64,000 bases of DNA from Periplaneta americana (lineage: Eukaryota; Arthropoda; Insecta; Blattodea; Blattidae). Every line of letters begins with the position of its first letter. Position 1 is the stretch's first letter. Made by a program: the position numbers and the translations under genes. The notes under the pieces are model-generated. The model was not told the origin of the DNA, searched no databases, and saw only the letters and a program-made list of their open reading frames with translations. The stretch lies in NCBI RefSeq assembly GCF_040183065.1, contig NC_091118.1:204929686-204993685 (forward strand). Reading direction: 5' to 3'. Positions 23,031 to 34,831 of the stretch are shown here, piece after piece.

Positions 23031-24442
23031 TAATAACGAAAAGTACGTAAAAATGTATCTTTGTAATGCTTATATTTACTTTTAGAGCTGCCCAGATTTG
23101 TTCATGTACACCTTGTTATTTGCGTAATCGATCGCAGAACAAAGTCAATGTCCTCATACTAGCTCACATCCCCGGCTGCAGACAACATTTGCAATCTGTC
23201 CCAACATTACAAGCCTACTTATTACACTGGTGGAGTTAAGTTCATCAGGATTCCTCAGAGGTGAACAAGTAGTTCGGACTCAATTTACATTCATTCTCTT
23301 TCTCAATAACAAACATTTATTGTTATTAGTGATACAATGTAAGACCTGTCTTAACAGTCAAATAACAATCCAGCTTAGATACTACTCTATGTTCAAGGAC
23401 AACACTATCCTTACAAACAAGACAGTAAGGTAGGCTCTTCATTCTTTAATGCGATAATAGCAGTTAGAAATTTAGAATATGAACGTCCAATGCACAAGCT
23501 GCTTGGAGCGCTTTGGTCCCTGTCTGTAAGCTACCCGGTTTGTGTTATCATCGCACATGTAATGAAGTGCCCCTCTATTGTCTTTCAAACAGCTACATAC
23601 AAAATAGCATATTTAAGTATGAGTAAATATAATAAAATAGCATGTTTAAGTATGAGTAAATATAATAATGCCCTATAGCAGTGGTTCCCAAATGATTTGA
23701 AAGTGGTCTGCAAGGTGATTTTTTTCAAACGGTACTTTAACTAAGTCTAACTTTGTCACGTTATCTATAGTCGCGTCGCTGTTATTCCCGGCGTGACTCC
23801 TCCGCTTTGCTTACGTCTTAGGAAGTGAAGGCTCTATAAAGTCTAGACTATACTATTTTTTTTTAAATATGGGGCATGACATTTAAGCGGCCGAGCTTGG
23901 AACTACAGTGCCTTGTTGCCAATATGGACTACCACGCTGCCAGCTGATGGTAGCTAGCAATTTTTGTTAAGATGGCTGACGTTAAAACATTCATTGACAA
24001 TTGACGCGAAGATAAGAAAACAATACAAAAATCGACAGAGAATCAAAGACGAAACATGCCAATGCTAACATTGTGTGCACAATAAATGTAACCAAGACAG
24101 CTATTAAGCACTCGCCATATGGAAACTGTAAGTTTGGCAACTCAACCGTTGTTACCATAGCAACAGGCATACCACGCTATGTGACATTCAGTTGTTTTTC
24201 CGATCGCAACGCTCCTGTCATGTCCCATCTTTCAAAAAAACAAGTATAGACGGCATTTCGGAAGGCAGTTAGCTTCTATATGCGCCGTAGCATTTCTGGT
24301 ATGTGACGTCACAAGCTTGTACAGTAGAACCAATCAGAATCAGTCAATAACAAGTACTTCCCGAGTTCGTTTGTTCACGTGTGAGTGTTTCAATACATTG
24401 AATAAGTAAAACTAACATTTACTGTGTGTGTAAGGTAAGTAA
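23031..24442. other. Unassigned, with one hAT-type terminus at 23671
   Basis: CAGTGGTTCCCAA at about 23671 is a typical hAT (Charlie-like) end. The only matching inverted end (TTGGGAACCACTG) is at about 34722-34734, 11 kb away, and the flanking 8-mers do not match. Otherwise nothing recognised. Confidence 0.4.
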
Positions 24443-24642
24443 ATGGAAGAAAAGACTGTAAAAAGACAAGTATTGCAAAAGCAGGCGCGGAAAATAGTGT
24501 TTAAGGTGTATAATTATTTTAAAAACGTTAACGAGCAGAACGCTGCCGGCCATCTTGATGCTGGCAGCAACGTTGCCAATATGCAAGAAACGACTGCAGA
24601 AGCATGTGGTGTAGGATTGAGAACGTGCAAAGAATATTGTTA
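24443..24642 (+). pseudogene. N-terminal fragment of an IS630/Tc1-like transposase
   Basis: Encodes MEEKTVKRQVLQKQARKIVF, then KVYNYFKNVNEQNAAG, and ends at EACGVGLRTCKEYC before a stop. Read one frame over, the expected family ending (TVQRIL.EGK) is visible, so a frameshift lies near 24630. The ARKIV-YNV-KY block recurs at 29643 and 59310. It would be the first DNA-binding domain. No catalytic part is present. Confidence 0.6.
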
Positions 24643-24699
24643 GTGATGGAAAGAGGGTTTGTTTGGTGTCATGCTTATAGTAATCAACGGCTAAGGTCA

Positions 24700-25325
24700 T
24701 TATTGTCTTTTGATAATTTAAATTCTCTCCTGCGCTATTTGTATTACACGTGCGCGTGAATTACGATGTGGCAATGTTGTACGCTGCCTTGCTCTCTCTA
24801 TCTGTCTCTCTCGACGCAAACGCTAGCAGACAACCGCCTTCTGAATTGCCGTTGACTCTAGGTAGGTAGTATCGTTCGCCATTTTTGTTCTGTCATTGCC
24901 GAGCTATCAGACGAGGAATCTATTTGTCACACCGTTAAACATTGTCGTGTCGTAGTTTCTATGATAATAAATCAAACGCACTGTAATTCAGCAAATAATT
25001 GAGCGGCAAATAACGTCCTCGTGTGCTTTCTGCGAACGCCAACGAAAGAGCCAAAATGGCGGGCGATTACATTAAGTATTTATCGAGCCTTAGGAAATTA
25101 ATAACGTAATCATTAGCGAATCACAAGACGTACACATTTAAATGTAGCCGACCTCCAACGTGATTGGCTGCCGGAAATAAGAGCGACGGGACTATAGTTT
25201 TATCATCTTCCTGGAGGAATACTTTTTGTTTAGCTCAGACTTTTGAGACACAGGGTTTAAAAAGAACGAGTTCGCTTGAGGGACTTTTCTTGGCTTGCAA
25301 GTCTTACATCAGCCTCTCATTTGAT
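24700..25325. other. Unassigned AT-rich DNA
   Basis: No gene or transposon ends recognised. Confidence 0.35.
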
Positions 25326-26206
25326 ATATCGTCGGTTTTTTGGTAAAAGTGACCAAGTCACATTGAAGGCTTCCAAGCATTATGAAAATTTAAGACATAG
25401 TTTTATATTAAAAATTAATAATATAGCACATTTAACTTCAAAGTAACTAATTACTAACATCTAACGAAGTAGGCCTACAGTTATCTTTGGATGGATCATT
25501 AAACCTTTAAATGACTTTATGCTCGATCATGCCGAAATGTAGTAATTGTACACCTGGTAGCAGCCCTTTAATGGACCTCATTAAAGTACAACTATTCATT
25601 AAAGTTAAAGTTTTCCACCAATCAGAAAGCGCAAGTATCGATTATTCTCGGATATGCAATCCAAAGACAACTAGCGAAACGTCACGGAGGCTGGAAATCC
25701 AATACTATCGCAGAAGGTTATGTTCTGTTACTATAATAATTAGCGTTAATTGTAAATAATATTCAAATAAATTCAATTTGTCATCTCGTTTTTCAATGTC
25801 TAAATCAATTTCCAGGTTATATCAAGATTAATGTTTATTTTACTCTCTAGATTATATCAAGGTCAATGATATTTGTTCCTCGGAAAAAATCAATACTTTC
25901 GCGTCTGCGCACATCTCACAATTTACGAGATATTGTACGAGGTCAGTTCCGCTCCCCAGTCAGATAAGAATAATATGAATACTTATGAATAATTTCAAGT
26001 TAGAAATATGGTCGAGCATAAAAAGTCGTATGAAACTTGCCTATAATGGTAATTAAGACGCTCGTATGAAAATTATGAAACTCACGCTCGTTTCATAAAC
26101 ATACTGCGTCTTAATTACTACCATTATAGAATCGTTGCATAATGTATTATTTCCCAACAATTTTTCATTTTGGACTTGGTCACTTTTACCAAGAAACCGA
26201 CGATAT
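25326..26206. mobile_element. Element with 34-bp inverted arms
   Basis: 25326-25359 (atatcgtcggttttttggta ...) is mirrored by 26173-26206 with one or two differences. A second, internal hairpin at about 26041-26062 and 26108-26129 pairs taatggtaattaagacgc with its inverse. No duplication was found at the outer ends. Probably a TIR element of unknown type. Confidence 0.55.
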
Positions 26207-26266
26207 TTGGCTTTTTGAAATTGCAATCTTTGGGGTCCAAATTTAACTGTGTTCATCATTTAGGAT

Positions 26267-26657
26267 AACCCTCTCGTGGGTACTCACCTTGTCGTGGTGA
26301 GAGGACTTAAACTTGTTGTTTAAGCTAACAAGTAACAAAGAGGTACCTACAGAAGTTGCATTAACACCAACGCAGTCCCACTATATTTTTCACTGCTTGT
26401 GATTCATGGAGTCCCTCAGTGTAAAATTCTCCGGAGGTAAAATAGTCCCTCAATCGGATCTCCGGGTAGGGACTGCACTGAGAGATGTCAAGAATCGTAC
26501 TAAAGTACTTATTTGGAACACCAAAAGTCACACCGTCCAGTCAATCAGAGCCAAGTTTAATATTGAAAAGAATCATATAATGAGACAGAGAGGCAAATAC
26601 AATACCAAAAGGTTTGAAGTATGGTGTCAGTCCAATGCAGAAGCGAAAATCATTTAG
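26267..26657 (+). pseudogene. Possible 5' end of a LINE ORF
   Basis: The leader gggtactcaccttgtcgtgg followed by an 83-codon frame (MESLSVKFSGGKIVPQSDLR ...) resembles the 5' end of insect non-LTR elements. No endonuclease motif follows, so the call is tentative. Confidence 0.3.
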
Positions 26658-26868
26658 GATAAACTCTACCAAACTTAAAGATACTGAAGTAGAGGTCTCG
26701 TTGAGTTCAGTCGAGAATTGGATCAATTTCACATTTTCAATGATTTTTAGCAAAACATCGATGGGCCAGTTAAAAAATGAGAAACAACTCAAAAATGAAA
26801 ATTTTGAAAAAAACTGCATTTTGTTACTGTAAAACAATTCAATTGGCATCATTCTAATTTGAAAGTTA

Positions 26869-27100
26869 GGTAATTTGCTAGGAGACGTTGTTGCATATAG
26901 ACCACTTTTGAACTAAACCTAACCTTAATGTATACAACGTATACTAAAACACTAAACTGACCTAACCTAACCTTTTCCTTAATCTGTGACAGGTTACGTT
27001 ACGTTAGGTTAGGTTAGTGTTTTAGTATACGTTGTATACCCTAAAGTTAGGTTTAGTGTAAAAGTGGTCTATATGCAACGACGTCTCCTAGCAAATTACC
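26869..27100. mobile_element. Palindromic MITE, 232 bp, 8-bp duplication
   Basis: The arms of about 100 bp (ggtaatttgctaggagacgt ... and its inverse) are nearly perfect. The insertion is flanked by GAAAGTTA at 26861-26868 and 27101-27108. An 8-bp duplication suggests hAT or a related superfamily. The inner ends of the arms contain two CCTAA/TTAGG units that mimic the insect telomere motif. Confidence 0.9.
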
Positions 27101-27161
27101 GAAAGTTATAGTAATTTCTATTACCTTCGGATTTTTCACAGCAACAGGAAACTTTAAAATT

Positions 27162-27715
27162 CATATATATTATTTTAATGTACCGAAGTACATATGATAT
27201 TTCCATGCAGATATTCTGCGTCATCATACGATGAAAAAGTAATGGAACGGAGAAAAATTCTCTCCGGCGCCGGGATTTAAACCCGGATTTTCAGCTCTAC
27301 GTGCTGATGCTTTATCCACTAAGCCACACCGGATACCCACCCCGGCGTCGGACATGGAAATATTATATGTACTTCGGTACATTAAAATAATATATATGAT
27401 ATGCGTAAATCACTTTGTGATTTAAGACGGCGCTTATTCCGTCGGATCCCGGCCAACTAGTCACTCATAACAAGTGCACCTCAGCACATGTGTGGACTTC
27501 AGTCCTAAGTTCATAGACATCTATGACGTAGTGCAGAGGGCGGCCACTAGAGGGAACCCAAGAGTTGGAATTTAAAACTGAGACGATTCTGTCCTACGCC
27601 GGGGTGGGTATCCGGTGTGGCTTAGTGGATAAGGCATCAGCACGTAGAGCTGAAAACCCGGGTTCAAATCCCGGCGCCGGAGAGAATTTTTCTCCGTTCC
27701 ATTACTCTTTCATCG
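27162..27715. mobile_element. Palindromic composite with two inverted tRNA-like sequences (27 kb)
   Basis: Arms of 119 bp (27229-27347 and 27597-27715) are inverted copies. Each contains a tRNA-like unit, read on the plus strand in the right arm as GTGGCTTAGTGGATAAGGC (A box) and GGGTTCAAATCCCGGCGCC (B box), followed by a self-complementary GGAGAGAATTTTTCTCC. A second inverted pair, 27162-27207 and 27353-27399, brackets only the left tRNA-like unit. Ends and target duplication are not resolved. Confidence 0.75.
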
Positions 27716-27874
27716 TTTAAAATTCAGTTTTCTCAAAACTGTAAATTTTGAATTGTTTCCCTTCTGAACTAGCCAGTCAAAAAGATAAACTCTCGTCCGA
27801 TACCTTGAGAAGTATAAAAAAACCTTTTTCATTCTTCTGTATACACTTTAAAAACATTTAGATAATCACTGATT

Positions 27875-29229
27875 AACTTGCAACTTCTTTACTGTGTTAA
27901 CTTTTTAGGAAATTACCTAGCTGACTAGTTTCGAATCACCCCTCACACAAACACGCAACATTTCGATCAATGATACACAGACTCATTCTTATGAGCCAAG
28001 AAAACTATAAGAAAGAAATACACACTATCAAATACATAGCATAGGAAAATGGATACCTCAAAGTAATAGACAACATCATAAGAAAGACTAAACGCAAATA
28101 AAAAAACACAACACAAATACAAGAACAAAACAAATACATCACACTAATGTACGAAAACAAGAACACATACAACATTGCATCACCTTTCAAGAAACTAAAA
28201 TACAACATTGCATACAGAACACAGTATAAAAACATTTTAACACACAGACAAGACACACAAATAACTAGAACTTAACAGGAATACACAAATTCATGCAACA
28301 GTTGCATCGACTTCTATATTGGACAGACTGGAAGATCATTTCAAACACGTTGCAAGGAACAAATCACAGCCATAACCAAACTACACAACAATTTAACCTA
28401 AGCAGAATACATCACAAACTCCAATCATAGAGCGTATTCCAAATCTCAGCGCTAAGCAATCTGATGGCATCACGGTGTTCCGAATTTCACCGGTGTCGCA
28501 CCGGTTCCATCAGCTTGCAGAGGTGGTGGCAGTCTCCATCAGCCGCCATCAGTGAATCTGACTGGTTCTTGTATAGGGCGGGAATTAGCAGACGAATGAC
28601 ATCGTGCACTGTTGTGTCATGGCGGTGTGTTCTGCTGCATTGTTTGTAATGAGCACAACGTAAAAACAATATGTTAATGGCTTATGAGCGAACATGTCAA
28701 CGGACCAGTTATTACTACCGGTTCAAGAAATAAATTGTTTATGCTCTCTTTTCTTTGAACGAGATGGCAGTACGGAAATTTCGCAAAATTTTGCTAGCGT
28801 AGCACAGACAACAACTTATACAGTTGCCATGACAGCCATCAATCCTTCCAGCAGTTTTGTTCCTATTTCGCTGTAGCGTGACGTCATTGTTGTCCACCGG
28901 TCCGGTGAGATTCGGAATACGCTGATAACCACAACAACATAAGCACTAACATGAAAATACTACACATTCAGCCAAAGAACAAGAAACTTGGGACTCTAGA
29001 ACAGTATGAAATTTACAAATATACAAAAACACACCCTCAGCTCATCCTGAACACTCTACTCAATTTCAAAAGACGCATAATTGATACAATCATGAACACA
29101 CCCTACCACAACAGGAAACCAGAACATTGCATGGGACCTTCACTAGGCTTTGGATAATGAAGGATAACACTTCGAAACTAGTCAGCCAGGTAATTTCCAA
29201 AAAGTTAACACAGTAACGAAGTTGCATGT
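27875..29229 (+). mobile_element. Penelope-like element fragment, copy 1, with inverted terminal repeats
   Basis: Inverted ~60-bp ends (27875-27935, 29171-29229) bracket a degraded GIY-YIG endonuclease ORF: NIASPFKKLKYNIAYRT, then CNSCIDFYIGQTGRSFQTR near 28298-28352. After a foreign insert comes MKILHIQPKNKKLGTLEQYE near 28951. Penelope-like elements carry reverse transcriptase plus a C-terminal GIY-YIG domain and often have such inverted pLTR ends. The RT is missing. Confidence 0.82.
28431..28923. mobile_element. TIR element nested in the Penelope copy
   Basis: AGCGTATTCC.AATCTCA at the left is inverted at the right (TGAGATTCGGAATACGCT). It splits the GIY-YIG reading of the host element. 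A possible 3-bp ATA duplication would point to a Harbinger-like origin, but the junction is ambiguous. Small frames inside are not convincing. Confidence 0.7.
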
Positions 29230-29640
29230 CAATAAAAAATCTTCTACAATTTTGAATTTCTCATTTGCAAAGCAAAGTCAAAAGACGTAATTCAAAACAC
29301 AAAGCCGCATTTTGAGATCTTTCCTTCTCCACTCTGCTTTGCAAATATTTTGAAAAAAATCTTCATTAATTGACATTAAAATTAAATAAATGGGCTATTA
29401 TAGCTCGACCACTGACATTAAAACCTGCGCAACAAATCAATGTACGTTGGAGCGCAGGTTGTCATAGTGGGATCTGTTGTGTTGTAGATGCGCTCCCTGA
29501 TCGACGTCTAGCAGCGAGTACGTTCTAAACTATTCGAAACAGCACTCGTGTCCGCGTCCAATCTTTCACTTTTCAATCAATTATTAATATTCCATTTCGA
29601 CGTATTGTGTATAGTTAAAACAGATTGTAATTTATAATAA
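29230..29640. other. Unassigned
   Basis: No gene recognised. It may contain the 5' end of the IS630-like element whose ORF begins at 29641. Confidence 0.35.
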
Positions 29641-29940
29641 TGGAAGGGAAACCAAATGTGCGCGGCAGGCTTTTGAAAAGTGACGCGCGTAAAATTGTTT
29701 ATAACGTTGCGAAGTATTTAAGGGGTTAGGTACAGCTTACAGCAGTAAAATTTTTGGAAATATTCAACATTTTTTTCTCCATTACTGTATCTTGTACAAT
29801 AATGAAAATTGGTATGTGTAAAACACTGTCCTTCTGCTATATTAAAAAATATTTTTACGATTTACAATATCACGCTCTTTCAACTATATTCCTTAATAAA
29901 TACTATATTTTTTTATTTTGTTTTAGAATAAAGTACTGAT

Positions 29941-30483
29941 TTGAATAATTTCGAGGGAAAAATTGTTCCGGGGCCGGGTATCGAACCCGGGACCTTTGGT
30001 TAAACGTACCAACGCTCTCCCACTGAGCTACCCGGGAACTCTACCCGACACCGATTCAATTTTTCCCTCTATATCCACAGACCTCAAAGTGGGCTGACAA
30101 CCGTCAAGCAACCAACATACCCGGCCCCGGAATAATTTTTCCCTCGAAATTATTCAAATTAACTTTACGGGGAGTTATTCCTGAAAGCCTAATTTGCATA
30201 ATACACGTCACTGTACGTAACAGAAAACCACAATTTAAAGTCACACAGAGTTAGTGTGCACTCAAATGTTGGTTGCTTGACAGTTGTCAGCCCACTTTGA
30301 GGTCTGTGGATATAGAGGGAAAAATTGGATCGGTGTCGGGTAGAGTTCCCGGGTAGCTCAGTGGGAGAGCGTTGGTACGTTTAACCAAAGGTCCCGGGTT
30401 CAATACCCGGCCCCGGAACAATTTTTCTCTCGAAATTATTCAAATTAGTTTTACAGGGAGTTATTCCTGAAAGCTTAATTTGC
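29941..30483. mobile_element. Palindromic composite with two inverted tRNA-like sequences (30 kb), 13-bp duplication
   Basis: The arms 29940-30118 and 30266-30444 are 179-bp inverted copies. Each has a tRNA-like unit (GGGTAGCTCAGTGGGAGAGC then GGTCCCGGGTTCAATACCCGG in the right arm). The whole is flanked by ATAAAGTACTGAT (29928-29940, 30484-30496). A block ending ttcctgaaagc.taatttgcata is present twice in direct orientation, after each inner/outer tRNA unit. A long, unequal-purpose duplication of 13 bp fits target-primed retroposition. The palindrome could be a twin-priming or template-switch product of a SINE dimer. Confidence 0.8.
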
Positions 30484-30769
30484 ATAAAGTACTGATACTT
30501 GACCATTCTTTCAAATGAATTTATTTTTTATCAGACAATCTATCAAAGGCAGAGAACTGATCTTGCATCATATTGTAGATATGACATGCATAAATACACA
30601 CAAAAAATTTCATCACAGAATGTTGGATAGTTTTTGAGTTATGTGGAAAGTGCTTCATCACTGCACAGTGAAATTAATTTTAAAAAATGTAAATATTTTT
30701 TAACCGTAAAAATATTTTTTTTTCATATTGCAGGACAGTGTTTTACACATACCAATTTTCATTATTGTA

Positions 30770-32011
30770 CAGGGACATCACTTTATTTTTACCAACATTT
30801 TTAACATTAACCTGGCTATACTCGGAAACACTGTTACCCCCTTCCATTACAGGAGTTTGGTGTTACTAGTGCAATATGTAAACAAATCATTTTACTAGCT
30901 ATAGGAGGAGAGAAAAATAGTGTATCCATTTATGTTACAGGGAAGTACGATATCACGATTTTCAGTTTGTTTATTATTTTTGCGGTATTTTATCAAAATA
31001 CAGTAGAGTAGATCTAGTATTTTTTTCACAAACTCAACTCTTCAGGCGGTTGTATTCATTATACAATAGCTACTTTATTCAGCATATTACCGTACTTTCG
31101 GTAACTCTAATCTTCATTTCTGCTCAGTCCACACAGGTAAAGTTACTCAGTCAGGCTAAACACCGTACCTGTGCGAAATAAGCAGGGCCGGGTATTTATA
31201 GAGATCGCAATAATCACGACATAATAGACATACAATAGATTTTACTGATCTTTACGAATCAAGTGATTCTGATATAATAATATGCGGATAAAACAATCAT
31301 AACAAATCGCGAAATAGAGTTCTAACAGCGAAATATGAACACATTTGCGAATGATTACTGTTGCGTCGTTTTATAGCGAATTTCACATTCTGAGTTCTTT
31401 TTTCGGACCTTTTTTTTTTTCCATTTGAATTTGTTATACATTACATGGTATTCCAGGTGTTCTGACTACATTGGTGAACTCAAAAGAGGAAGAATTCAAC
31501 ATTTCACTCATAATTTGAAAGTGTTAATTTGAGGGCTGCAGTGTTTTTTTTTTTTTAATGAACAAATATTGTCTATTGGCCATACCGCACCTTTATCAGA
31601 ATCCAACGAACCTTTAATGTTAAATATTTGGAAAGTAATATTCATACTGATTTAATACTCCAATTTCCTAATAATTGTATTTTTCAAAATTTCCATTAAT
31701 ATCCGCCAAGAGTACAAATCAATCTTCGCCGACACCAATATTAAAAAACACAAATGATAAAATTAATCTCCATAAATACCTGCCCCTGGAAATGAGCTTT
31801 AATAATATAGACTCTTTCTTCTATAGAAAACGCAACCATATTTCTGAAACACACTACATTCTTTACCCTGCTAGCAGACTTCGAATGTAACAGCGGCCGT
31901 AAGTTTATGTGGCTGACGTTAGCAAGGACATTAGTGAAAGGGGTGAGAGTCAAGTACATTCAGAAAACCAGGTACAATAAAAATGCAAGTAAAAATAAAG
32001 TGATGTCCCGG
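30770..32011. mobile_element. TA-duplicating (Tc1/mariner-like) element, family A copy 2
   Basis: The termini CAGGGACATCACTTTATTTT and inverse are flanked by TA (30768-30769, 32012-32013). They are the same as the element at 5177-6254, but the interior is different in length. It interrupts the right arm of family C, so it is the younger of the two. No intact ORF. Confidence 0.88.
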
Positions 32012-32543
32012 TATAAGATACAGTAATAGAGGAAAAAAAAATGTTGAATATTTCCAAAATTTTACTCCTGTAAGATGTACCTAACTCCTTACAAGAGAGA
32101 GAGAGAAAAAAAAATAATTTAAGTAGAAATACAATATTGTCACATCAAGAAGGAAGCTAGGGAGTTTCGCCCAGCTCGATAAAAAAAACGTTTTGAAGGA
32201 AGGGGCAGTGTCATTGTCTACCACAGTTGGAGTCCGACTAGTGTAACCCAGCCTTGCGAGCTGCCCGTGTAGTGATGACGTCTCCCCCCTCCATGGCCAC
32301 GTGAGTATTGGAAAAGTCGAAGGTCTTTTTGTAGTTGGTCGAGCTATACCCTTCCATTAATGCAAAAAAACTTCTATGATAATTTTCTACTTGGTGACAA
32401 ATAATACTTTGTCCGCCAATAAAGAAGAAGGACTGTTAGAATTGTTAGAAAAATCATATTTCCTACAACATCCCTGTTGCAATATTGTTGCATGCACCAC
32501 CTACATATCCCGATGTTTCCGAATTACCGTGCAATCCTTAGTA

Positions 32544-33948
32544 CAGTGAAACCTCTCATTTACGGACATTGAAGGGACGTAACAATCTGTCCGCATCTGG
32601 GAGGTGCCCTTTGTTGGGAGGGAGGCTCCCCAATCTAACAGTAAATTTATAATATGCATTATGTATCCCTTCACTCTTTAAATGAACGGTCTTACTAATA
32701 AAAACTCTATGTACAGATGTTTAACTGTCTTATACTTATACAATGAGTAGCTCGTTTATAAGTCGTGTGTAAATTCCTTACTAATAATGACTACATACGT
32801 CGTGTATAACAGTATGACTGTTACACAGCTACGTCATAGTTTCGTCATTACTTCGTTACGAAAGGTAATAGAATATCTGAGGTTCTCTATTGCATCCGGT
32901 AGAGCGCTCTAGTGTGGCGTGTTAAATATCGATAGTACAACTGGCTCTAATCGATTACCACACTACATTTTGGTCAAAGAGTACAAGCTACAGCAATATT
33001 GTTCTAATAATTCTATGATCTTTTGGTTTGTTCTTCTGTGGTTACAAAGTAACCATCATCATAAAATGACAGTCGATACGAACAGCTGTTAGAGGGGCGG
33101 CCATTTTTTCTCTATATACAACTCTTAAACAAGGGGTTTCGTGTATATAACTACTGCAAAGCAATTCCCATTGTAGAGTTACAGCCTGTTTATACGTCCA
33201 TAGCTTGTTCACGGTTTATTAGTAACGTTTCCTGTCTCAACTCTGCATAAGTCTCGTATAAAAATATACACGGTTTATTAGTAAGACTGGAAATGTATTA
33301 CTGTAGTTTAATTCTAAATACAGTGTACAGTAAATTCTTTGCAACTTTGAACTACAGTAGATAAGACAGAAAAAGGAAAATACAGTACTGTGCCATTCAA
33401 TTTTATTCTAGGTCTACAGTTATGCAGTACTGTAATTTACAGTTTTCAACTTAACCTTCACGTTCAGGTGCCATGTCTCTCGAAACAAAACAACTGATTG
33501 AAGGTATGAGAATAATCATACTAACCCTATCACGTATCGAATACAATTTCACGATCGTGGAAACCTTAGAACCATCAGACAGGTTAAATTTTATGACTTT
33601 GTTTATCCACCCGCTTCCAGCTAACAAGGGGTAGTCGGCTGGGATAGTGATAGCCTACGAGATCCTTTTTGTCTTCTTCCATCTTAAAGAATTTCTGTAC
33701 AATTCTCAAAACTAAGTTTTCCATTTTTGTAACGCATTAGGTCTTGAAATCCAAGTTCTGTCCGCAATCAGGAGGTAAAGCAAGCTTTAGGACTATGAAA
33801 CAGCTGTCCATGTCCGTGTCTGAGAGTGTCCGTAAACGAGAGTTAAATTTATCATTATTTCTATATTATTTCAGTTGGGACATAAGAATCTGTCCGTATA
33901 TGAAGAGTGTCCGTATCTTGGGGGTGTCCGTAAGGAGAGGTTTCACTG
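32544..33948. mobile_element. pogo/Tigger-like element, host of a Harbinger-like MITE
   Basis: The termini CAGTGAAACCTCTC and GAGAGGTTTCACTG are flanked by TA (32542-32543, 33949-33950). CAGT-starting ends with a TA duplication are typical of pogo/Tigger. Removing the nested MITE leaves ~800 bp, with no transposase ORF. Confidence 0.85.
32687..33289. mobile_element. Harbinger-like MITE, family B copy 2, 603 bp
   Basis: Opposite orientation to 15504-16115, with extended similarity along its whole length. Flanked by GAA on both sides (32684-32686, 33290-33292). It is inserted in the pogo-like element, so it is younger than that. Confidence 0.87.
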
Positions 33949-33950
33949 TA

Positions 33951-34831
33951 TAACTATAGTGTACATCAACATATACATTTCCTACCCTGATCTTTTTGAA
34001 GACAAAATGTAGAAGAAAACGTAACATTGAAGTAGGCTTGCGAATTAGAGTATTTATAACTGAGCCAGACGTAGCAAAGTAACATCAACCGTCCCACTCA
34101 TAACCTTATGGCAAGTCTAAAAACTGCTTTCATTTTTCACAGCAAAGATATTATATAATGTAAAATAAATTTGTGTTTATGTATTTTCTGATTGTCTTAA
34201 TATGAAAATTAATATCTGTGTTGTTTTATTAAAGCTGTTTAATTAATTACATCACGCAATAGTAATATACGTTACAAGAGCGGTATGTTGATGTTTTCAT
34301 GAAAACAAACATACCGCTCGTGTATCGTACATTATTTTGTGCGAAGATAGTTTATTACATACCTGAAGGACGAATTTCTAATTAGTTGCAATGAAATCTC
34401 CATGTTGATTTCTGTTTAATGACGGCAACTTCGGAAAACCAAAATATCTTTCTTCAACATTGTTGCTATAAAATGTTTTCTGTGTTTACTATACTCCAGC
34501 AGGCCGTGATATACGTCTGTCTTCCCCCCCCCCCCAGTATATAAATGCGAACTTAAAACAAACGGTAAGGTTATGTAATGATTTATTTTTCATTTTAATA
34601 TTTTAACAATATTATTTATATAACATATTGCAGTAATAACAGCCTAAATTATACAGAACATTTTCGGAGTCTGACAAAATGAAAAAAGAGCTTCAAGTGG
34701 GCCGTGACACACAAAATGTTGGGAACCACTGCTGTTAAGTAACAAATTCACAGCACAGTTACATACAGTATAACAATTATGTATACAAATATTAAACTCT
34801 AATGGAAACAACACAATAATAATTAATTTGT
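33951..34831. other. Unassigned, with a (C)10 tract and a hAT-type end
   Basis: A C homopolymer lies near 34527-34536. TTGGGAACCACTG near 34722-34734 is a hAT-type right end facing the one at 23671. No gene recognised. Confidence 0.4.

Larger units (their letters stand above)
29721..32089. mobile_element. TA-flanked palindromic element (family C), host of two further insertions
   Basis: The ends AGGGGTTAGGTAC and GTACCTAACTCCT are flanked by TA (29719-29720, 32090-32091). Arms of ~150 bp are inverted copies, for example tacaataatgaaaattggta at about 29793 against its inverse near 30751-30770. The right arm is cut at 30770 by family A (to 32011) and resumes at 32014. The loop holds the tRNA-like composite 29941-30483. 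Removing both insertions leaves a ~570-bp element. Confidence 0.85.
29641..32190 (+). pseudogene. IS630/Tc1-like transposase N-terminus split by a nested insertion
   Basis: The ATG at about 29641 opens MEGKPNVRGRLLKSDARKIV and reaches VAKYL, where a TA-flanked element is inserted (29721-32089). The frame resumes after 32091 with QERERKKNNLSRNT and soon hits a stop. The ARKIVYNV-KY block matches the fragments at 24443 and 59310. Only the first ~45 codons remain recognisable. Confidence 0.62.

Noticed and set aside
26940-27025. Interstitial telomere
   Set aside because: Only two TTAGG units per arm, inside a MITE palindrome.
27229-30444. Functional tRNA genes
   Set aside because: The tRNA-like units sit in inverted palindromes or SINE contexts, pair imperfectly in the acceptor stem, and at 30.4 kb the anticodon loop lacks the expected T33.
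23671-34734. An 11-kb hAT bounded by CAGTGGTTCCCAA ends
   Set aside because: The flanking 8-mers do not match and no transposase of that family is found between them; the two ends are more likely from separate elements.
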